This document shows, one piece after another, positions 15,692-25,032 of a stretch of DNA of 64,000 bases (the stretch's first letter is position 1; every line of letters starts with the position of its first letter). The DNA comes from Bog-756 sp963730685 (GTDB lineage: Bacteria; Actinomycetota; Acidimicrobiia; Acidimicrobiales; RAAP-2). The position numbers were made by a program, and so were the translations under genes. The notes below the pieces were generated by a model. It was not told where the DNA came from. It was given only the letters and a program-made list of their open reading frames with translations, and ran no database searches. The stretch covers positions 124,001 to 188,000 of the forward strand of contig CAVSSP010000005.1 in assembly GCA_963730685.1 (NCBI GenBank). The letters are read 5' to 3'.

Positions 15692-17029
15692 TCAGCCCCC
15701 GGCCAGATGCTCGCTGATCGACTCGCCGACGACGACGCAGGCGGAGACCGCGATGCAGCTCACGGCAGTCAGGGCCTGAGGTGACGCCAGCACGGCGGGC
15801 GTACCCCAGGGGTTCCCCGACTGGCCCGTCAGCACGATGAGCCCGGCCGACGGGGAGGCGCTGTCGGTGGTGCCGACGGTCACGCAGGTGCCCACGGCGG
15901 TGCAGGACACGCCGGCGAATCCGGCCGACGCCGGGGACACCGTGTGGCTTGACCACGTCGCCCCTCCGTTCTCCGTGGTGAGGAGCACCCCGTGTCCGGA
16001 GCGGGTGCCGTCGAGGGTGGTGGCCGTGGTCCCGACGACCACGCACCTGGCCCCGGACACGCCGACGATCGGTGCCGGCGCGGTGGTGGTGGGGGCGACG
16101 GTGGTCGTCGTCACGCCCGCTTGTGGTTGGCCGGCGGCCGGCGCCGTCGCCGTGGTCGTCGCCGTGGTCGCCGCCGTGGTGGTGGGGACCGCCCCCGCGC
16201 CGGTAGCCGCGCCCTGGAGGCATGACACGCCGTCCAGGGCGCCCAGCCCTTTCGGTGTCGCCACCGTGGCCCAAGCGGCGCCGCCGTCCGTGGTCACGGC
16301 CACCGTCCCTGCGACGTGGTCGGCGTCCACCGTGGTCTTGCCGGTTGTCCAGCACTTGTCGGCGGTGGTGCAGGAGATGCCGGTTGCGCCCGACATTCCC
16401 GGTGGCAGCGGTCCCGCCTGCTTCCATCCCGCGGCCGGGCCGGTCGATGTCAATGCCACGGTACCGCCGGGGGTCGTACCGACCGCCGTGCAGCTCCGGT
16501 CGGGCCGGCAGGTCACGGCGGTGAGGTCGAGGATGCCAGGAGGCACGGACTCCAACGACCAGGTGGCGCCCCCGTCAGCGGTCGCGATCGAGACGGCCTG
16601 CCCGTCGGACGTCTGGGTGGCCTGGCCGACGGCGGTGCAGTGGCGCTGGTCGCTGCAGGCCACCCGGGACAGGTAGCCCACCGCGGTCGGGATGACCTGA
16701 TTGGACCAGGTGGCACCCCCGTTGGATGTGGCGATCACGGCTGCCCCGTTGGGCGCCCCGGCCCCACCCACCGTCGACCCGACCGCCCAGCACCCCGACG
16801 CGGTGGCGCAGGCCACGTCGGTGAGCGAGTTGACCGGGGCGGGAAGCGCCGAGGTGGCGAAGGCTCCGAGCCACGGGGACCCGCCTCCGAAGGTGGAAGG
16901 GGTGGCGCTTCCGCCCGACGATGCGCTGTTGGTGCATGCCGCCGCCGACAGCACGGTGGCGGCCACGACCGCCAGCAGGCCCATCCGGCGGCGGTACCGG
17001 TCCGGCCACTGTGAGCAGGAGCCTCTCAA
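15692..17029 (-). CDS. Secreted lipoprotein with Ycf48/BNR-like repeats
   Basis: A 445-residue exported protein. An Arg-rich n-region (a Met at 16984 is an alternative start), a hydrophobic segment GLLAVVAATVLSAAAC and the lipobox L-S-A-A-A-C predict a lipoprotein anchored at Cys32. The mature part has about six repeats with Asp-box-like turns (NGGATWSNQ, DGGATWSLE, DGGAAWATV, NGGATWSSH), each followed by a strand with paired Cys residues (VACATASGCWAVG and similar). This is the beta-propeller style of Ycf48-like proteins, here far from photosynthesis. A Thr/Ala/Pro-rich insert lies near residues 285-320. Function unknown; such proteins are common in Acidimicrobiia. It lies 16 bases past the RDD gene's stop on the same strand side. 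Confidence 0.7.
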   Translation of the reverse strand: MRGSCSQWPDRYRRRMGLLAVVAATVLSAAACTNSASSGGSATPSTFGGGSPWLGAFATSALPAPVNSLTDVACATASGCWAVGSTVGGAGAPNGAAVIATSNGGATWSNQVIPTAVGYLSRVACSDQRHCTAVGQATQTSDGQAVSIATADGGATWSLESVPPGILDLTAVTCRPDRSCTAVGTTPGGTVALTSTGPAAGWKQAGPLPPGMSGATGISCTTADKCWTTGKTTVDADHVAGTVAVTTDGGAAWATVATPKGLGALDGVSCLQGAATGAGAVPTTTAATTATTTATAPAAGQPQAGVTTTTVAPTTTAPAPIVGVSGARCVVVGTTATTLDGTRSGHGVLLTTENGGATWSSHTVSPASAGFAGVSCTAVGTCVTVGTTDSASPSAGLIVLTGQSGNPWGTPAVLASPQALTAVSCIAVSACVVVGESISEHLAGG

Positions 17030-17045
17030 CGCGGGCGCAGACGGA

Positions 17046-17729
17046 TCAGCGGACCTTGACGACGTCGGTGTGCGTCAGCTTGTCGTGGAATCCCTGGCGG
17101 CGACCATCCCAGAGGGGGGACAGCGCGGCGATGAGCGTGTAGACGATGAGGAACTCCCCGATCACCGGGAGCCACCCGAGTGCGATGCCCGGGTAGAGGA
17201 CGAGGATCCTGAGCCCGGCCCGCTGCCAACCGACCGCACCTCCCGATGCGGAGTCCCTGACGGCGATGCCCAGCATCATCTGGCCCAGGGTCTGACCCTG
17301 CTCGCTCCCGTTGAGGAGGGCGAAGTAGGCCAGGTCGACGGCGGCGAAGATGATGCCGATTGCCACCGCTCCGGCGCGCAGGGTCGTCGAATAGAAGCCG
17401 GCTGACGCGGCGGTGTTGACGAAGATGGCGCCGATGATGCTCCTCGGGACACTGAGGATCAGCAGATCCACGATGATGGCCACCAACCGCTGCCACCAGG
17501 CGGCCAGGGGCCGGCCGAAGCGGTCGGTCAGCTCGGCCTTGTACCCGTAGTTGGGCGGCGGTCGGTTCGACGGGGGTGGTCTGGGAGGAGGGGTCGGCCG
17601 ACCACGGTAGGAGCGGCCCGGAGGGGGCAGCGGGGTCGGACGTCGCGGTGGGACCGGTCGGTCCGGACTCACTCCACCCGGGGTCGAGTCCGGGCTCTCG
17701 CCCTCTGGGGGCGGCGTCAGATCGCTCAC
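17046..17729 (-). CDS. RDD-family membrane protein with Pro-rich N-terminus
   Basis: A protein of about 227 residues. The first 75 residues are Pro/Arg-rich and probably cytoplasmic and disordered (TPPPEGESPDSTPGG and PPPRPPPSNRPPPNYG). They precede the RDD domain: LTDRFGRPLAAWWQRLVAIIV, the Arg-Asp motif region, then three to four hydrophobic segments and GQTLGQMMLGIAVRD. RDD proteins are poorly understood small membrane proteins linked to ion transport. The GTG at 17729 is used; a GTG about 27 bases upstream is also possible. The much longer open frame that continues upstream to 19787 is antisense to marP and is not coding. Confidence 0.75.
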   Translation of the reverse strand: MSDLTPPPEGESPDSTPGGVSPDRPVPPRRPTPLPPPGRSYRGRPTPPPRPPPSNRPPPNYGYKAELTDRFGRPLAAWWQRLVAIIVDLLILSVPRSIIGAIFVNTAASAGFYSTTLRAGAVAIGIIFAAVDLAYFALLNGSEQGQTLGQMMLGIAVRDSASGGAVGWQRAGLRILVLYPGIALGWLPVIGEFLIVYTLIAALSPLWDGRRQGFHDKLTHTDVVKVR

Positions 17730-17951
17730 GGTGAACCCCGTCGCTCGTTTCCTCACGTCCGCGGGCGGCCGGGCCGGCGGTGCATTTGTTCGATTTCGCC
17801 ATCGATTTCGCCATCGATCTTGCCACGGCTGGATCCGTCGGTCGGTGATGACGGTCGGGCCCCGACCGGGTACGTCTACCGTTAGCCCGTGGTGTTGGCA
17901 TTCCGATCGCTCTCTGGACTTGGACCCGGGCACGACTGGTCGTAGGTCGGC

Positions 17952-19118
17952 ATGATCCTGGTCGACGTGGTCGTGCTGGTCATCGTGGCTGCCGCCGCCA
18001 TCCAGGGGCTGCGGCTGGGTGCCATCGTGCTGGTGCTGTCGTTCGGTGGATTCCTGGTCGGGTTGTACTTCGGTGCCCGCCTGGCCTCGGTCACGGTGAA
18101 CGGCGTCCATACCCAGTCGGACCGGACCGCCATCGCACTGGGGACCATGCTGGGCGTGGCCGTCGTCTGCGGCATCGTCGGCCGCCTGGCGGGGAATTTC
18201 GCCTTCGCCCACGTCCACCGGGGACTGCTCGGCTCCGTGGACTCGATCCTCGGCGTCCTGGTGGCGGTGGTCGCCTCCCTCCTCACCGTGTGGTTGCTGG
18301 CCAACACGCTGATCAACACCTCCTCCATCGCCCTCAACGCGGCCATCTCCCAGTCGTCCGTCATCCGGTCGCTGGACCGGGTCCTGCCTGCGCCGCCCTC
18401 GGTCTTCTCCCAGGTTCAGAGCTTCTTGTCGTCCGAAGGCTTTCCGCCCGTCTTTGCCCAGTTGGCCCCGGCGTCGGCGGGGCCCGTCTCGGTGCCCGGG
18501 AACGCCGAACTGGCCCAGGCGGTGGTGCATGCCGGTCTGTCGACGGTCAAGATCATGGGCATCGGCTGTGGCCAGATCCAGGAGGGATCGGGGTTCGTCG
18601 TGGCCCCCGGCCTGGTGGTCACCAACGCCCACGTGATCGCCGGCATCAGCTCCCCGGTGGTCATCGACCGGCAGGGCCAGCACCCGACCACGGTGGTCCT
18701 GTTCGACCCCTCGTACGACCTGGCCGTGATGCGGGTTCCGGGCCTGGCCGATCCCCCGTTGACGCTCGAGCCCTCCAACGTCCCCCGGGGCACCGAGTCG
18801 GTCGTGCTCGGCTATCCGGAGGGCGGCCCCTTCACGGCCACCGCGGCGGGGGTGATGGCCGAGTTCGAGGCCGAGGGCCGCGACATCTACGGACAGGGTC
18901 TGACCGTCCGGAACGTGTACGAGATCCAGGCGTTGGTCCGACCGGGCAATTCGGGAGGGCCACTGGTGCTGCCGGGCGGCAAGGTCATCGGAGTCGTCTT
19001 CTCGCGGTCGACGACGAACGGCAACATCGGCTACGCGCTCACGTCGCCGGGCGTCCTCTCCGAGGTCCACCGGGCCGGTTCGTCCCCGGTGCGGACGGGG
19101 GGGTGCACCGCCGGTTGA
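17952..19118 (+). CDS. marP: MarP-like membrane serine protease (CvpA domain + trypsin-like domain)
   Basis: A 388-residue membrane protein. Four hydrophobic segments (residues 1-125) form a CvpA-type domain, followed by a periplasmic chymotrypsin-fold protease. The catalytic triad is His227 (TNAHVIAG), Asp256 (YDLAVMRV) and Ser334 (RPGNSGGPL). Cys206 and Cys385 match the pair that forms the activity-stabilising disulfide in Mycobacterium tuberculosis MarP. MarP protects cells from acid and oxidative stress by processing a peptidoglycan hydrolase. The length and residue spacing match the mycobacterial protein closely. It is divergent from the RDD gene and upstream of the GH15 gene. Confidence 0.9.
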   Translation: MILVDVVVLVIVAAAAIQGLRLGAIVLVLSFGGFLVGLYFGARLASVTVNGVHTQSDRTAIALGTMLGVAVVCGIVGRLAGNFAFAHVHRGLLGSVDSILGVLVAVVASLLTVWLLANTLINTSSIALNAAISQSSVIRSLDRVLPAPPSVFSQVQSFLSSEGFPPVFAQLAPASAGPVSVPGNAELAQAVVHAGLSTVKIMGIGCGQIQEGSGFVVAPGLVVTNAHVIAGISSPVVIDRQGQHPTTVVLFDPSYDLAVMRVPGLADPPLTLEPSNVPRGTESVVLGYPEGGPFTATAAGVMAEFEAEGRDIYGQGLTVRNVYEIQALVRPGNSGGPLVLPGGKVIGVVFSRSTTNGNIGYALTSPGVLSEVHRAGSSPVRTGGCTAG

Positions 19119-19274
19119 GGGTCCGGCCCCTCCGACGGCGCACGACCATGTGGATGTAGCTTCGAACGATTGCGCCGGTGGGGGCCTCCCCACCCCGTGG
19201 ACGCCGGTGCTCCCGACCTGGCCGGGGCCGGTCGGTTCGTGCGGCCGGCGGCGGCCCCGGGCTAGACAGTGGTG

Positions 19275-21612
19275 ATGGCGCTCCCCATCGAGGATTACGG
19301 CATCATCGGCGATCTTCATACGGCCGCCCTGGTGGGCCGGGACGGCTCGATCGACTGGCTGTGCCTCCCCCGGTTCGACTCGGCGGCATGCTTCACCAAA
19401 CTGCTCGGCACCGACGACCACGGGTTCTGGAAGCTGGCCCCGAGGGGATCGACCGGAGCCACCCATCGGCACTACCGGGGCGACACCCTGGTCCTCGAGT
19501 CGGAGTTCGTGACTGAGGAGGGGACCGTCCGGGTGATCGACTGCATGCCGATCCGCCAACAGCACCCCGAGGTGGTCCGGCAGGTCGAAGGGGTCCGTGG
19601 CAAGGTCACCATGGAGATGGTCCTGACCATCCGGTTCGGCTACGGCCAGATCGTCCCGTGGGTCCGCCGGCTGGACGGGACGTTGAGCGCCATCGCCGGT
19701 CCCGACGGGCTGTCGTTGTGGACACCCGTCGAATGCCACGGCCAGGACCTGTCGACGGTGGCTGAGTTCACGGTGACCGAGGGCCAACGCATCCCGTTCT
19801 CGTTGACCTGGTTCCCGGGGAACGAGGAGCCTCCTCGCCCGGTCGACGCCACGTATGGCATCCAGGACACCGAGCTGTGGTGGAACCAGTGGTCCTCCCA
19901 GTGCACCTACGAGGGCGAGTACCGCGAGGCCGTCATCCGCTCCCTCATCACCCTGAAGGCGCTGACCTACGAGCCGACGGGCGGGATCGTGGCGGCGGCC
20001 ACCACGTCACTGCCGGAGGCCCTCGGGGGGAACCGCAACTGGGACTACCGGTTCTGCTGGCTGCGGGACGCCACGTTGACCCTCGAGTCGCTGATGCGCG
20101 GCGGCTACTACCACGAGGCCATCGCCTGGCGGAACTGGCTGCTGCGGGCCGTCGCCGGCGATCCCTCGCAGATGCAGATCATGTACGGGGCCGCCGGTGA
20201 ACGCCGTCTCGACGAATGGGAGATCGACTGGTTGCCCGGCTACGAGGGCTCGGCGCCCGTCCGTATCGGCAACGCCGCCGCCGGCCAATTCCAGCTGGAC
20301 GTCTACGGCGAAGTCATGTCGGCGCTCTACGAGTCCGAATCGGAGTCGAACGTGGAAGGGGGCACCAGTGATACCTGGGAGTTCCAGCTGTCGCTCATGG
20401 ACTTCCTGCGCGACGGGTGGCGCGAGCCCGATGACGGGATCTGGGAGGTCCGGGGGCCCCGGCGGCACTTCACCCACTCCAAGGTCATGGCATGGGTGGC
20501 CATCGACCGCGCCATCCAGCACCGCCGAGGAGTTCGGCCTCGAGGGGCCGGTCGACGAATGGAAGGTGACCCGCAAGGAGATCCACGACCAGGTCTGTGA
20601 CGAGGGGTTCAACATCACCAAGGGATCGTTCACCCAGTACTACGGATCCCAGGAGCTCGACGCCAGCCTGCTGATGATCCCGCTCGTGGGATTCCTCCCC
20701 GCCCACGACCCCCGGGTCCGGGGAACCATCGAGGCCATCGAGCGGGAACTCGTCGAAGGGGGATTCGTGCTGCGTTACCGCACCGACGACTCCGGCAACG
20801 TCGACGGGCTGTCGGGCAAGGAGGGTTCGTTCCTGGCCTGCTCGTTCTGGCTCGCCGATTGCCTGGCCATGTTGGGCAGGACCCATGACGCCCGCCAGCT
20901 GCTCGACCGGCTGCTCGGCCTGCGCAACGACCTCGGGCTGCTGTCCGAGGAGTACGACGCCGTCGCCGGACGGCTGGTGGGCAACTTCCCCCAGGCGTTC
21001 TCCCACGTGTCGCTGGTGAACTCGGCTTCGAAGTTGGCGGGCGAGGAGAAGCCGACATCGAGCCACGTCATCTTGGGCCTGGCCCGCCGTGCCCTGACCC
21101 AGGGCCAGGGCCAGCGTGGGACCAGGCACATGGGTGACGTCAGCGCCCACGGGATGCTGTCGAAGCTGGCCGAGACCGTGAGCGGTGACGCTCCCGGCGG
21201 CGCGGCCAGGGCGATCAAGGCGGCGGTCGGCGCAGAGGGCATCGGCACCACGGGCGCGCCCGGCGACACCGGTGGTAGCCGGCCCCAGCGCGGGAGGCCG
21301 ACCACCGCCCCGTCGGCCAAGGGCGCGGCCAGGCTGGTGGCGAATGCACCCCTGCGAGCCGCGGCCGCAAATGGGGCGAAGAAGGCTGGGGCGAAGAGGG
21401 CGGCCGCCAAGAAGGCTGGCGCCAAGAAGGCCGGCGGCAAGAAGGCTGGCGCCAAGAAGGCCGGCGCCAAGAAGGCCGGCGCCAAGAAGGCCGCCCCGAC
21501 CAAGGCGGCTACGACCAAGCGGAAGGCCCCGGTGAAGAAGGGGGCCCTGGCGAAGAAGAAGGCTCCGGTGAAGAAGGCCTCGGTGAAGAAGGCCTCGGCC
21601 GATGACCGTTAG
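19275..21612 (+). CDS. Glycoside hydrolase family 15 protein (trehalase/glucoamylase-like) with Lys/Ala-rich histone-like tail; frameshifted
   Basis: Together the two reading frames make a GH15 protein of about 780 residues. The N-terminus has IEDYGIIGDLHTAALVGRDG, the middle has NWDYRFCWLRDA and EWEIDWLPGYEGS (catalytic acid region), and the second frame holds LLSEEYDAVAGRLVGNFPQA (catalytic base region). This subgroup includes the actinobacterial trehalases and other alpha-glucosidases. Near 20517 the frame moves by one extra base (ATC CAG C ACC GCC GAG). The last ~85 residues are AKKAGAKK-type repeats as in histone H1 or mycobacterial HupB/Lsr2-like tails, an unusual addition for a glycosidase. 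Start codons GTG 19269, GTG 19272 and ATG 19275 are all possible. Confidence 0.82.
21376..21500 (+). repeat. 15-bp coding tandem repeat (AKKAG)
   Basis: Repeated AAGAAGGCYGGCGSC units encode K-K-A-G-A/G about six to eight times in the tail of the GH15 protein. Copies vary mostly at third positions. Similar KKAP/KKAS units continue to the stop codon. Confidence 0.85.
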
Positions 21613-21633
21613 GCAGACGGTGGACGATCGACC

Positions 21634-22626
21634 ATGAGCGGCCAGCACCCGCACCCGCGGGCGGGGGGGGAGCCCGCCGCCGGCCGTACGGTGGCCGAGG
21701 GCGTCATCGAGCTCGACACCCTGCTGGGTGGCTGGGAGCGGGTCACGGCCGGCTACCTCATGGAGGGGGACAGCCCCATCCTGGTGGAGACCGGGAGCCA
21801 GTCGTCGGTTCCCGTCCTGCTGGCCCAGCTCGATGCACTGGGCCTCGGCCCATCGGATCTGGCGGGCGTGGTGGTCACCCATATCCATCTCGATCATGCC
21901 GGTGGGGTCGGTGACGTGGCCCGGGCCTTCCCGAACGCCACGGTCTACGTCCACGAGAAGGGGGCCCGGCACTTGGCCGATCCGACCAGACTCGTGGACT
22001 CGGCCGCCCGGGTCTACGGCCCCCTCCTCGACTCGCTGTACGGACGCCTCGATCCCACCCCCGCCGAGCGCATCCATGTCCTCGAGGACGGGGAGGCCAT
22101 CCGGGTGGGCCCCTCCCGGTCCCTCATCGCCGTCGACTCACCGGGGCATGCCAAGCACCACGTGGCCCTGCACGACACCCTGAGCGGCGTGCTCTTCGCC
22201 GGCGATGCCGTGGGTGTGAAGCTGCCCGACGCCGGCGTGCTCCGGCCGTCGACGCCCCCGCCGGACTTCGATCTCGGGTCAGCGCTGCACTCGCTCCAAC
22301 GGTTCGCCGAGCGGCGGCCCAGCGGGCTGGCGTTGGCCCACTACGGTCTGCTGGGTGATCCGCTCGACCTGTTGGACGAGGCGGACGGCACCCTGCGCAA
22401 GTGGGCCGACGTCGCCGAACGTGCATTCCGCAGTGGTGCCGACATCGCCGAGGCCCTGTCGACTGCGTTCGCGTCCGATCTCGACGGGGTACCCGAAGCG
22501 CACAGGGAGAAGCTCGAGGTGATGAACGGCGTGCACTCGAACGCGGCCGGGCTGGAGCGGTGGCTCACCACCCGAGGTCCGGACACCACGGCTCCGGACA
22601 CCGCTGCTGACGGGAGCTCGCACTGA
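21634..22626 (+). CDS. MBL-fold metallo-hydrolase
   Basis: A 330-residue cytosolic metallo-beta-lactamase-fold enzyme. The metal ligands are THIHLDHAGG (HxHxDH), DSPGHAKHH, FAGDAVGV and the final LALAHYG. The first ~20 residues are Gly/Pro/His-rich and probably disordered. A helical C-terminal domain (residues ~240-310: RKWADVAERAFRSGADIAE) is typical of the larger MBL hydrolases that act on thioesters or lactones. It begins 21 bases after the GH15 stop and may be co-transcribed. The substrate cannot be inferred. Confidence 0.8.
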   Translation: MSGQHPHPRAGGEPAAGRTVAEGVIELDTLLGGWERVTAGYLMEGDSPILVETGSQSSVPVLLAQLDALGLGPSDLAGVVVTHIHLDHAGGVGDVARAFPNATVYVHEKGARHLADPTRLVDSAARVYGPLLDSLYGRLDPTPAERIHVLEDGEAIRVGPSRSLIAVDSPGHAKHHVALHDTLSGVLFAGDAVGVKLPDAGVLRPSTPPPDFDLGSALHSLQRFAERRPSGLALAHYGLLGDPLDLLDEADGTLRKWADVAERAFRSGADIAEALSTAFASDLDGVPEAHREKLEVMNGVHSNAAGLERWLTTRGPDTTAPDTAADGSSH

Positions 22627-22684
22627 TCGGAGGGCAGGCAGCTCGCCGGAGCCGGGCCGACGGACCGGGTCGGAGGGTTCCATC

Positions 22685-23989
22685 GTGAACATCTCGATCG
22701 TCTCGGGCTGGCTCCCCGTCGTGGCCGGCACGCTGACGGTGGTGGTCCTGGCGGTGGCGGTGTGGGTGGGGGTCGACTGGCGCAGCCGGAGCGCCCGACT
22801 GCGGTTCGGCCTCGGCGTGGCCGTCGCCGTGGCGTTGGCGGCGGTGGCGGCGCTCATCGTCGGGGGGGTGACACCGGTGTCGGGCGATGTCCCCGTGGCG
22901 GCGTACGCGTGGGGTTCGACGTTCGTGTTGGCCGTCTGGGTGGCGGCGACGGGCCGGAGCGGTGCGCGGTGGGCACGCCGGACCGCGGCGGCCGGAGCGG
23001 TGGTGCTGACGCTGCTCATGACCCTGGGGGCGGTCAATCGACAGACCGACACGTTCCCGACGCTCGACCGGCTGGTCACCGCCGACCCGGAGAACGTCGT
23101 GGGCATCCCCCAACTCCAGCAGATCCGCGCCCAGGTGGCCGCCACCGGCTCGCTCCCCTCGCAGGGCGTCGTGATCACGGTCGTCATCCCTCCGACCGTG
23201 TCGCATTTCGCCACCCGGCCCGCCTACGTCTACCTCCCGCCCGCCTGGTTCGCCAGGGTCACGCCGGCCCTCCCCACCCTGGTCCTCCTGCCCGGGGAGC
23301 CGGGGAGTGCCGCCGACTGGTCGGGCGCGGGCGATGCCGACAACACCGCGGATGACTATGCCCAGAGCCATCACGGGGTGGCACCGATCATCGTGATGCC
23401 CGACCCGAACGGGTTGGCCACCGACGACACCGAGTGCGTCAACAGCAAATTCGGCAATGCCGAGACCTATCTGGTCGACGATGTGCCTGCGTTCGCCAGG
23501 AACAGGTTCCACGCCTCCACTGCGCCGGGATCGCTGGCCATCGGCGGGCTGTCGGCCGGCGGGACGTGCTCGGTCATGTTGGCCCTACGGCATCCGGAGG
23601 TGTACCCGACGTTCGCCTCGTTCTCGGGGTTCTCGTATCCGCAGTTCGAAGAGACCACCCGGGCCCAGACCGTCGCCACCCTCTTCGGCGGATCGACGGA
23701 GCGCTTCGACGCCCACGACCCCGCCTTCCTGCTGGCGCACGGGCGATTCGACGGGTTGGCCGGGTGGTTCGAAGTCGGTGACCAGGACACCGAGCCGGTG
23801 CAGGCGGCCAGGTCGCTCCAGCCCGCCGCACTCCGGGCGGGGATCGCCACCTGCATCCGGGTGCGACCCGGGGCCCACGACTTCGATCTGTGGAGCCAGG
23901 CACTGGTCGACTCGTTCCCCTGGCTGGCCTGGCGGCTGGGGCTCTCCCCCGAGCCGTTGCACGAGCCGGCCACGTGCACGTCGCCATGA
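22685..23989 (+). CDS. Membrane-anchored alpha/beta-hydrolase esterase
   Basis: A 434-residue protein with about four N-terminal membrane segments (residues 5-115) and an extracellular esterase-D/antigen-85-like domain. Motifs are PAYVYLPPAWF, LVLLPGEPGS (oxyanion strand), GGLSAGGTCSVML (nucleophile Ser in GLSAGG) and GAHDFDLW (catalytic His). It is a paralogue of the esterase at 36879-38195, with the same domain layout and shared strings such as VYLPPAWF, DTEC and GLSAGGTC. That paralogue sits beside an MprF-type enzyme, so one shared idea is hydrolysis of modified membrane lipids; here no such neighbour exists. The GTG at 22685 starts the frame. Confidence 0.8.
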   Translation: MNISIVSGWLPVVAGTLTVVVLAVAVWVGVDWRSRSARLRFGLGVAVAVALAAVAALIVGGVTPVSGDVPVAAYAWGSTFVLAVWVAATGRSGARWARRTAAAGAVVLTLLMTLGAVNRQTDTFPTLDRLVTADPENVVGIPQLQQIRAQVAATGSLPSQGVVITVVIPPTVSHFATRPAYVYLPPAWFARVTPALPTLVLLPGEPGSAADWSGAGDADNTADDYAQSHHGVAPIIVMPDPNGLATDDTECVNSKFGNAETYLVDDVPAFARNRFHASTAPGSLAIGGLSAGGTCSVMLALRHPEVYPTFASFSGFSYPQFEETTRAQTVATLFGGSTERFDAHDPAFLLAHGRFDGLAGWFEVGDQDTEPVQAARSLQPAALRAGIATCIRVRPGAHDFDLWSQALVDSFPWLAWRLGLSPEPLHEPATCTSP

Positions 23990-24067
23990 GCGGTCCTTGC
24001 GTGGTCAGTCCCGGGTGGTCTCGAATGGGAGGGGAGGAGTCGTGACGAACAGCGCGGAGGGGCACCC

Positions 24068-24979
24068 ATGAGCATCGTGTTCGCGCTCCTCGGCGCGTTC
24101 AGCCAGGCGCTGACCTCGGTCCTGCAACGCCTGGCCAATGTGGCGGGCTCCGAGGTCAAGCGGTCGGGCTGGCAGACCACGCTGTACCTCGTGCGCCAGC
24201 CCATGTGGCTGCTCGGGATGGTCACCATGGGCGGGACGTTCATCTTCACCGCAGTGGCCCTCTACTTCGGCGAGCTGGCCACCGTCCAGCCGATCCTCGT
24301 GACCGAGCTCATCTTCACGCTCGCCCTCCGGGTGCTGTGGCTGGGGGACCGCATCGCCACGCGTACCTGGGGGGCGGCCGCCCTGCTGTGTGCCGGCCTG
24401 TTCGGGTTCTTGGTGGTGGCCCACCCCCAAGAGGGCCACGGCCATCCGACGGCTGGCGCATGGGTGGTGGGTGTGGGCAGCCGGAGTCTGGTCGTCGTGG
24501 TGCTGGTCATCGTCAGCCGGTGGGGGTCCCCGGCCCGCCGTGCCGCCCTGCTCGGGGCGGCGGCGGCGTTGGTGTGGGCCATCGACGCAGCATTCGTGAA
24601 GTCCGCCACCGAGGTGCTCGCCCTCGACGGCTGGGGAGCCCTGTTCCTCCACTGGCCGGTCTACGGGGTGGTGGCCACCGGCGTCCTCGGTACGGTGCTG
24701 CTCGAGTCGGCGTTCGCCGTCGGGCCGCTGGCCGCATCACAGTCGGCCCTCCTGATCGTCGACCCCCTGGCCAGCATCGCGCTGGGCGTGGAGCTGTTCG
24801 GGGAGCAGCTCCGCTCGTCACCCGCCGCCATCGTGCTGCAGGCACTCTTCCTCGGCCTCATGTTCTTGGGCGTGGTCCTGCTGTCCCGTTGGGCGCCGCC
24901 CGAGATGGAGACCCGGAGGCGGCGGCCGCCGCGTGTGACCGAGGGCGTGACCGGCGACATCTCGCCCGATCCCGCCTGA
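24068..24979 (+). CDS. EamA/DMT-type membrane transporter
   Basis: A 303-residue polytopic protein with about nine hydrophobic helices in two similar halves. It starts MSIVFALLGAFSQALTSVLQ and contains FTAVALYFGELATVQPILV, the pattern of the DMT superfamily in which two EamA repeats build the transporter. The C-terminus is Arg-rich and cytoplasmic. Members move amino acids, nucleotide sugars or drugs; several actinobacterial relatives are annotated simply as DMT transporters. The substrate is unknown. It lies between the membrane esterase and the GH2 gene on the same strand. Confidence 0.75.
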   Translation: MSIVFALLGAFSQALTSVLQRLANVAGSEVKRSGWQTTLYLVRQPMWLLGMVTMGGTFIFTAVALYFGELATVQPILVTELIFTLALRVLWLGDRIATRTWGAAALLCAGLFGFLVVAHPQEGHGHPTAGAWVVGVGSRSLVVVVLVIVSRWGSPARRAALLGAAAALVWAIDAAFVKSATEVLALDGWGALFLHWPVYGVVATGVLGTVLLESAFAVGPLAASQSALLIVDPLASIALGVELFGEQLRSSPAAIVLQALFLGLMFLGVVLLSRWAPPEMETRRRRPPRVTEGVTGDISPDPA

Positions 24980-25032
24980 TTCCGCCCCTGTCGAGGCACG
25001 GTCCGTCATCCCCTGTGTGCTCAAATGGCGGC

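Noticed and set aside
17730..19787. Upstream extension of the RDD frame into a 913-residue minus-strand open frame
   Set aside because: It is antisense to the clearly coding marP and start of GH15; its Gly/Arg/His-rich text has no domain. Only the last ~228 codons are a gene.
24205..25032. Long in-frame extension of the GH2 gene to 1110 residues
   Set aside because: It overlaps the EamA transporter in another frame and does not look like protein; the GH2 fold begins at 25033.
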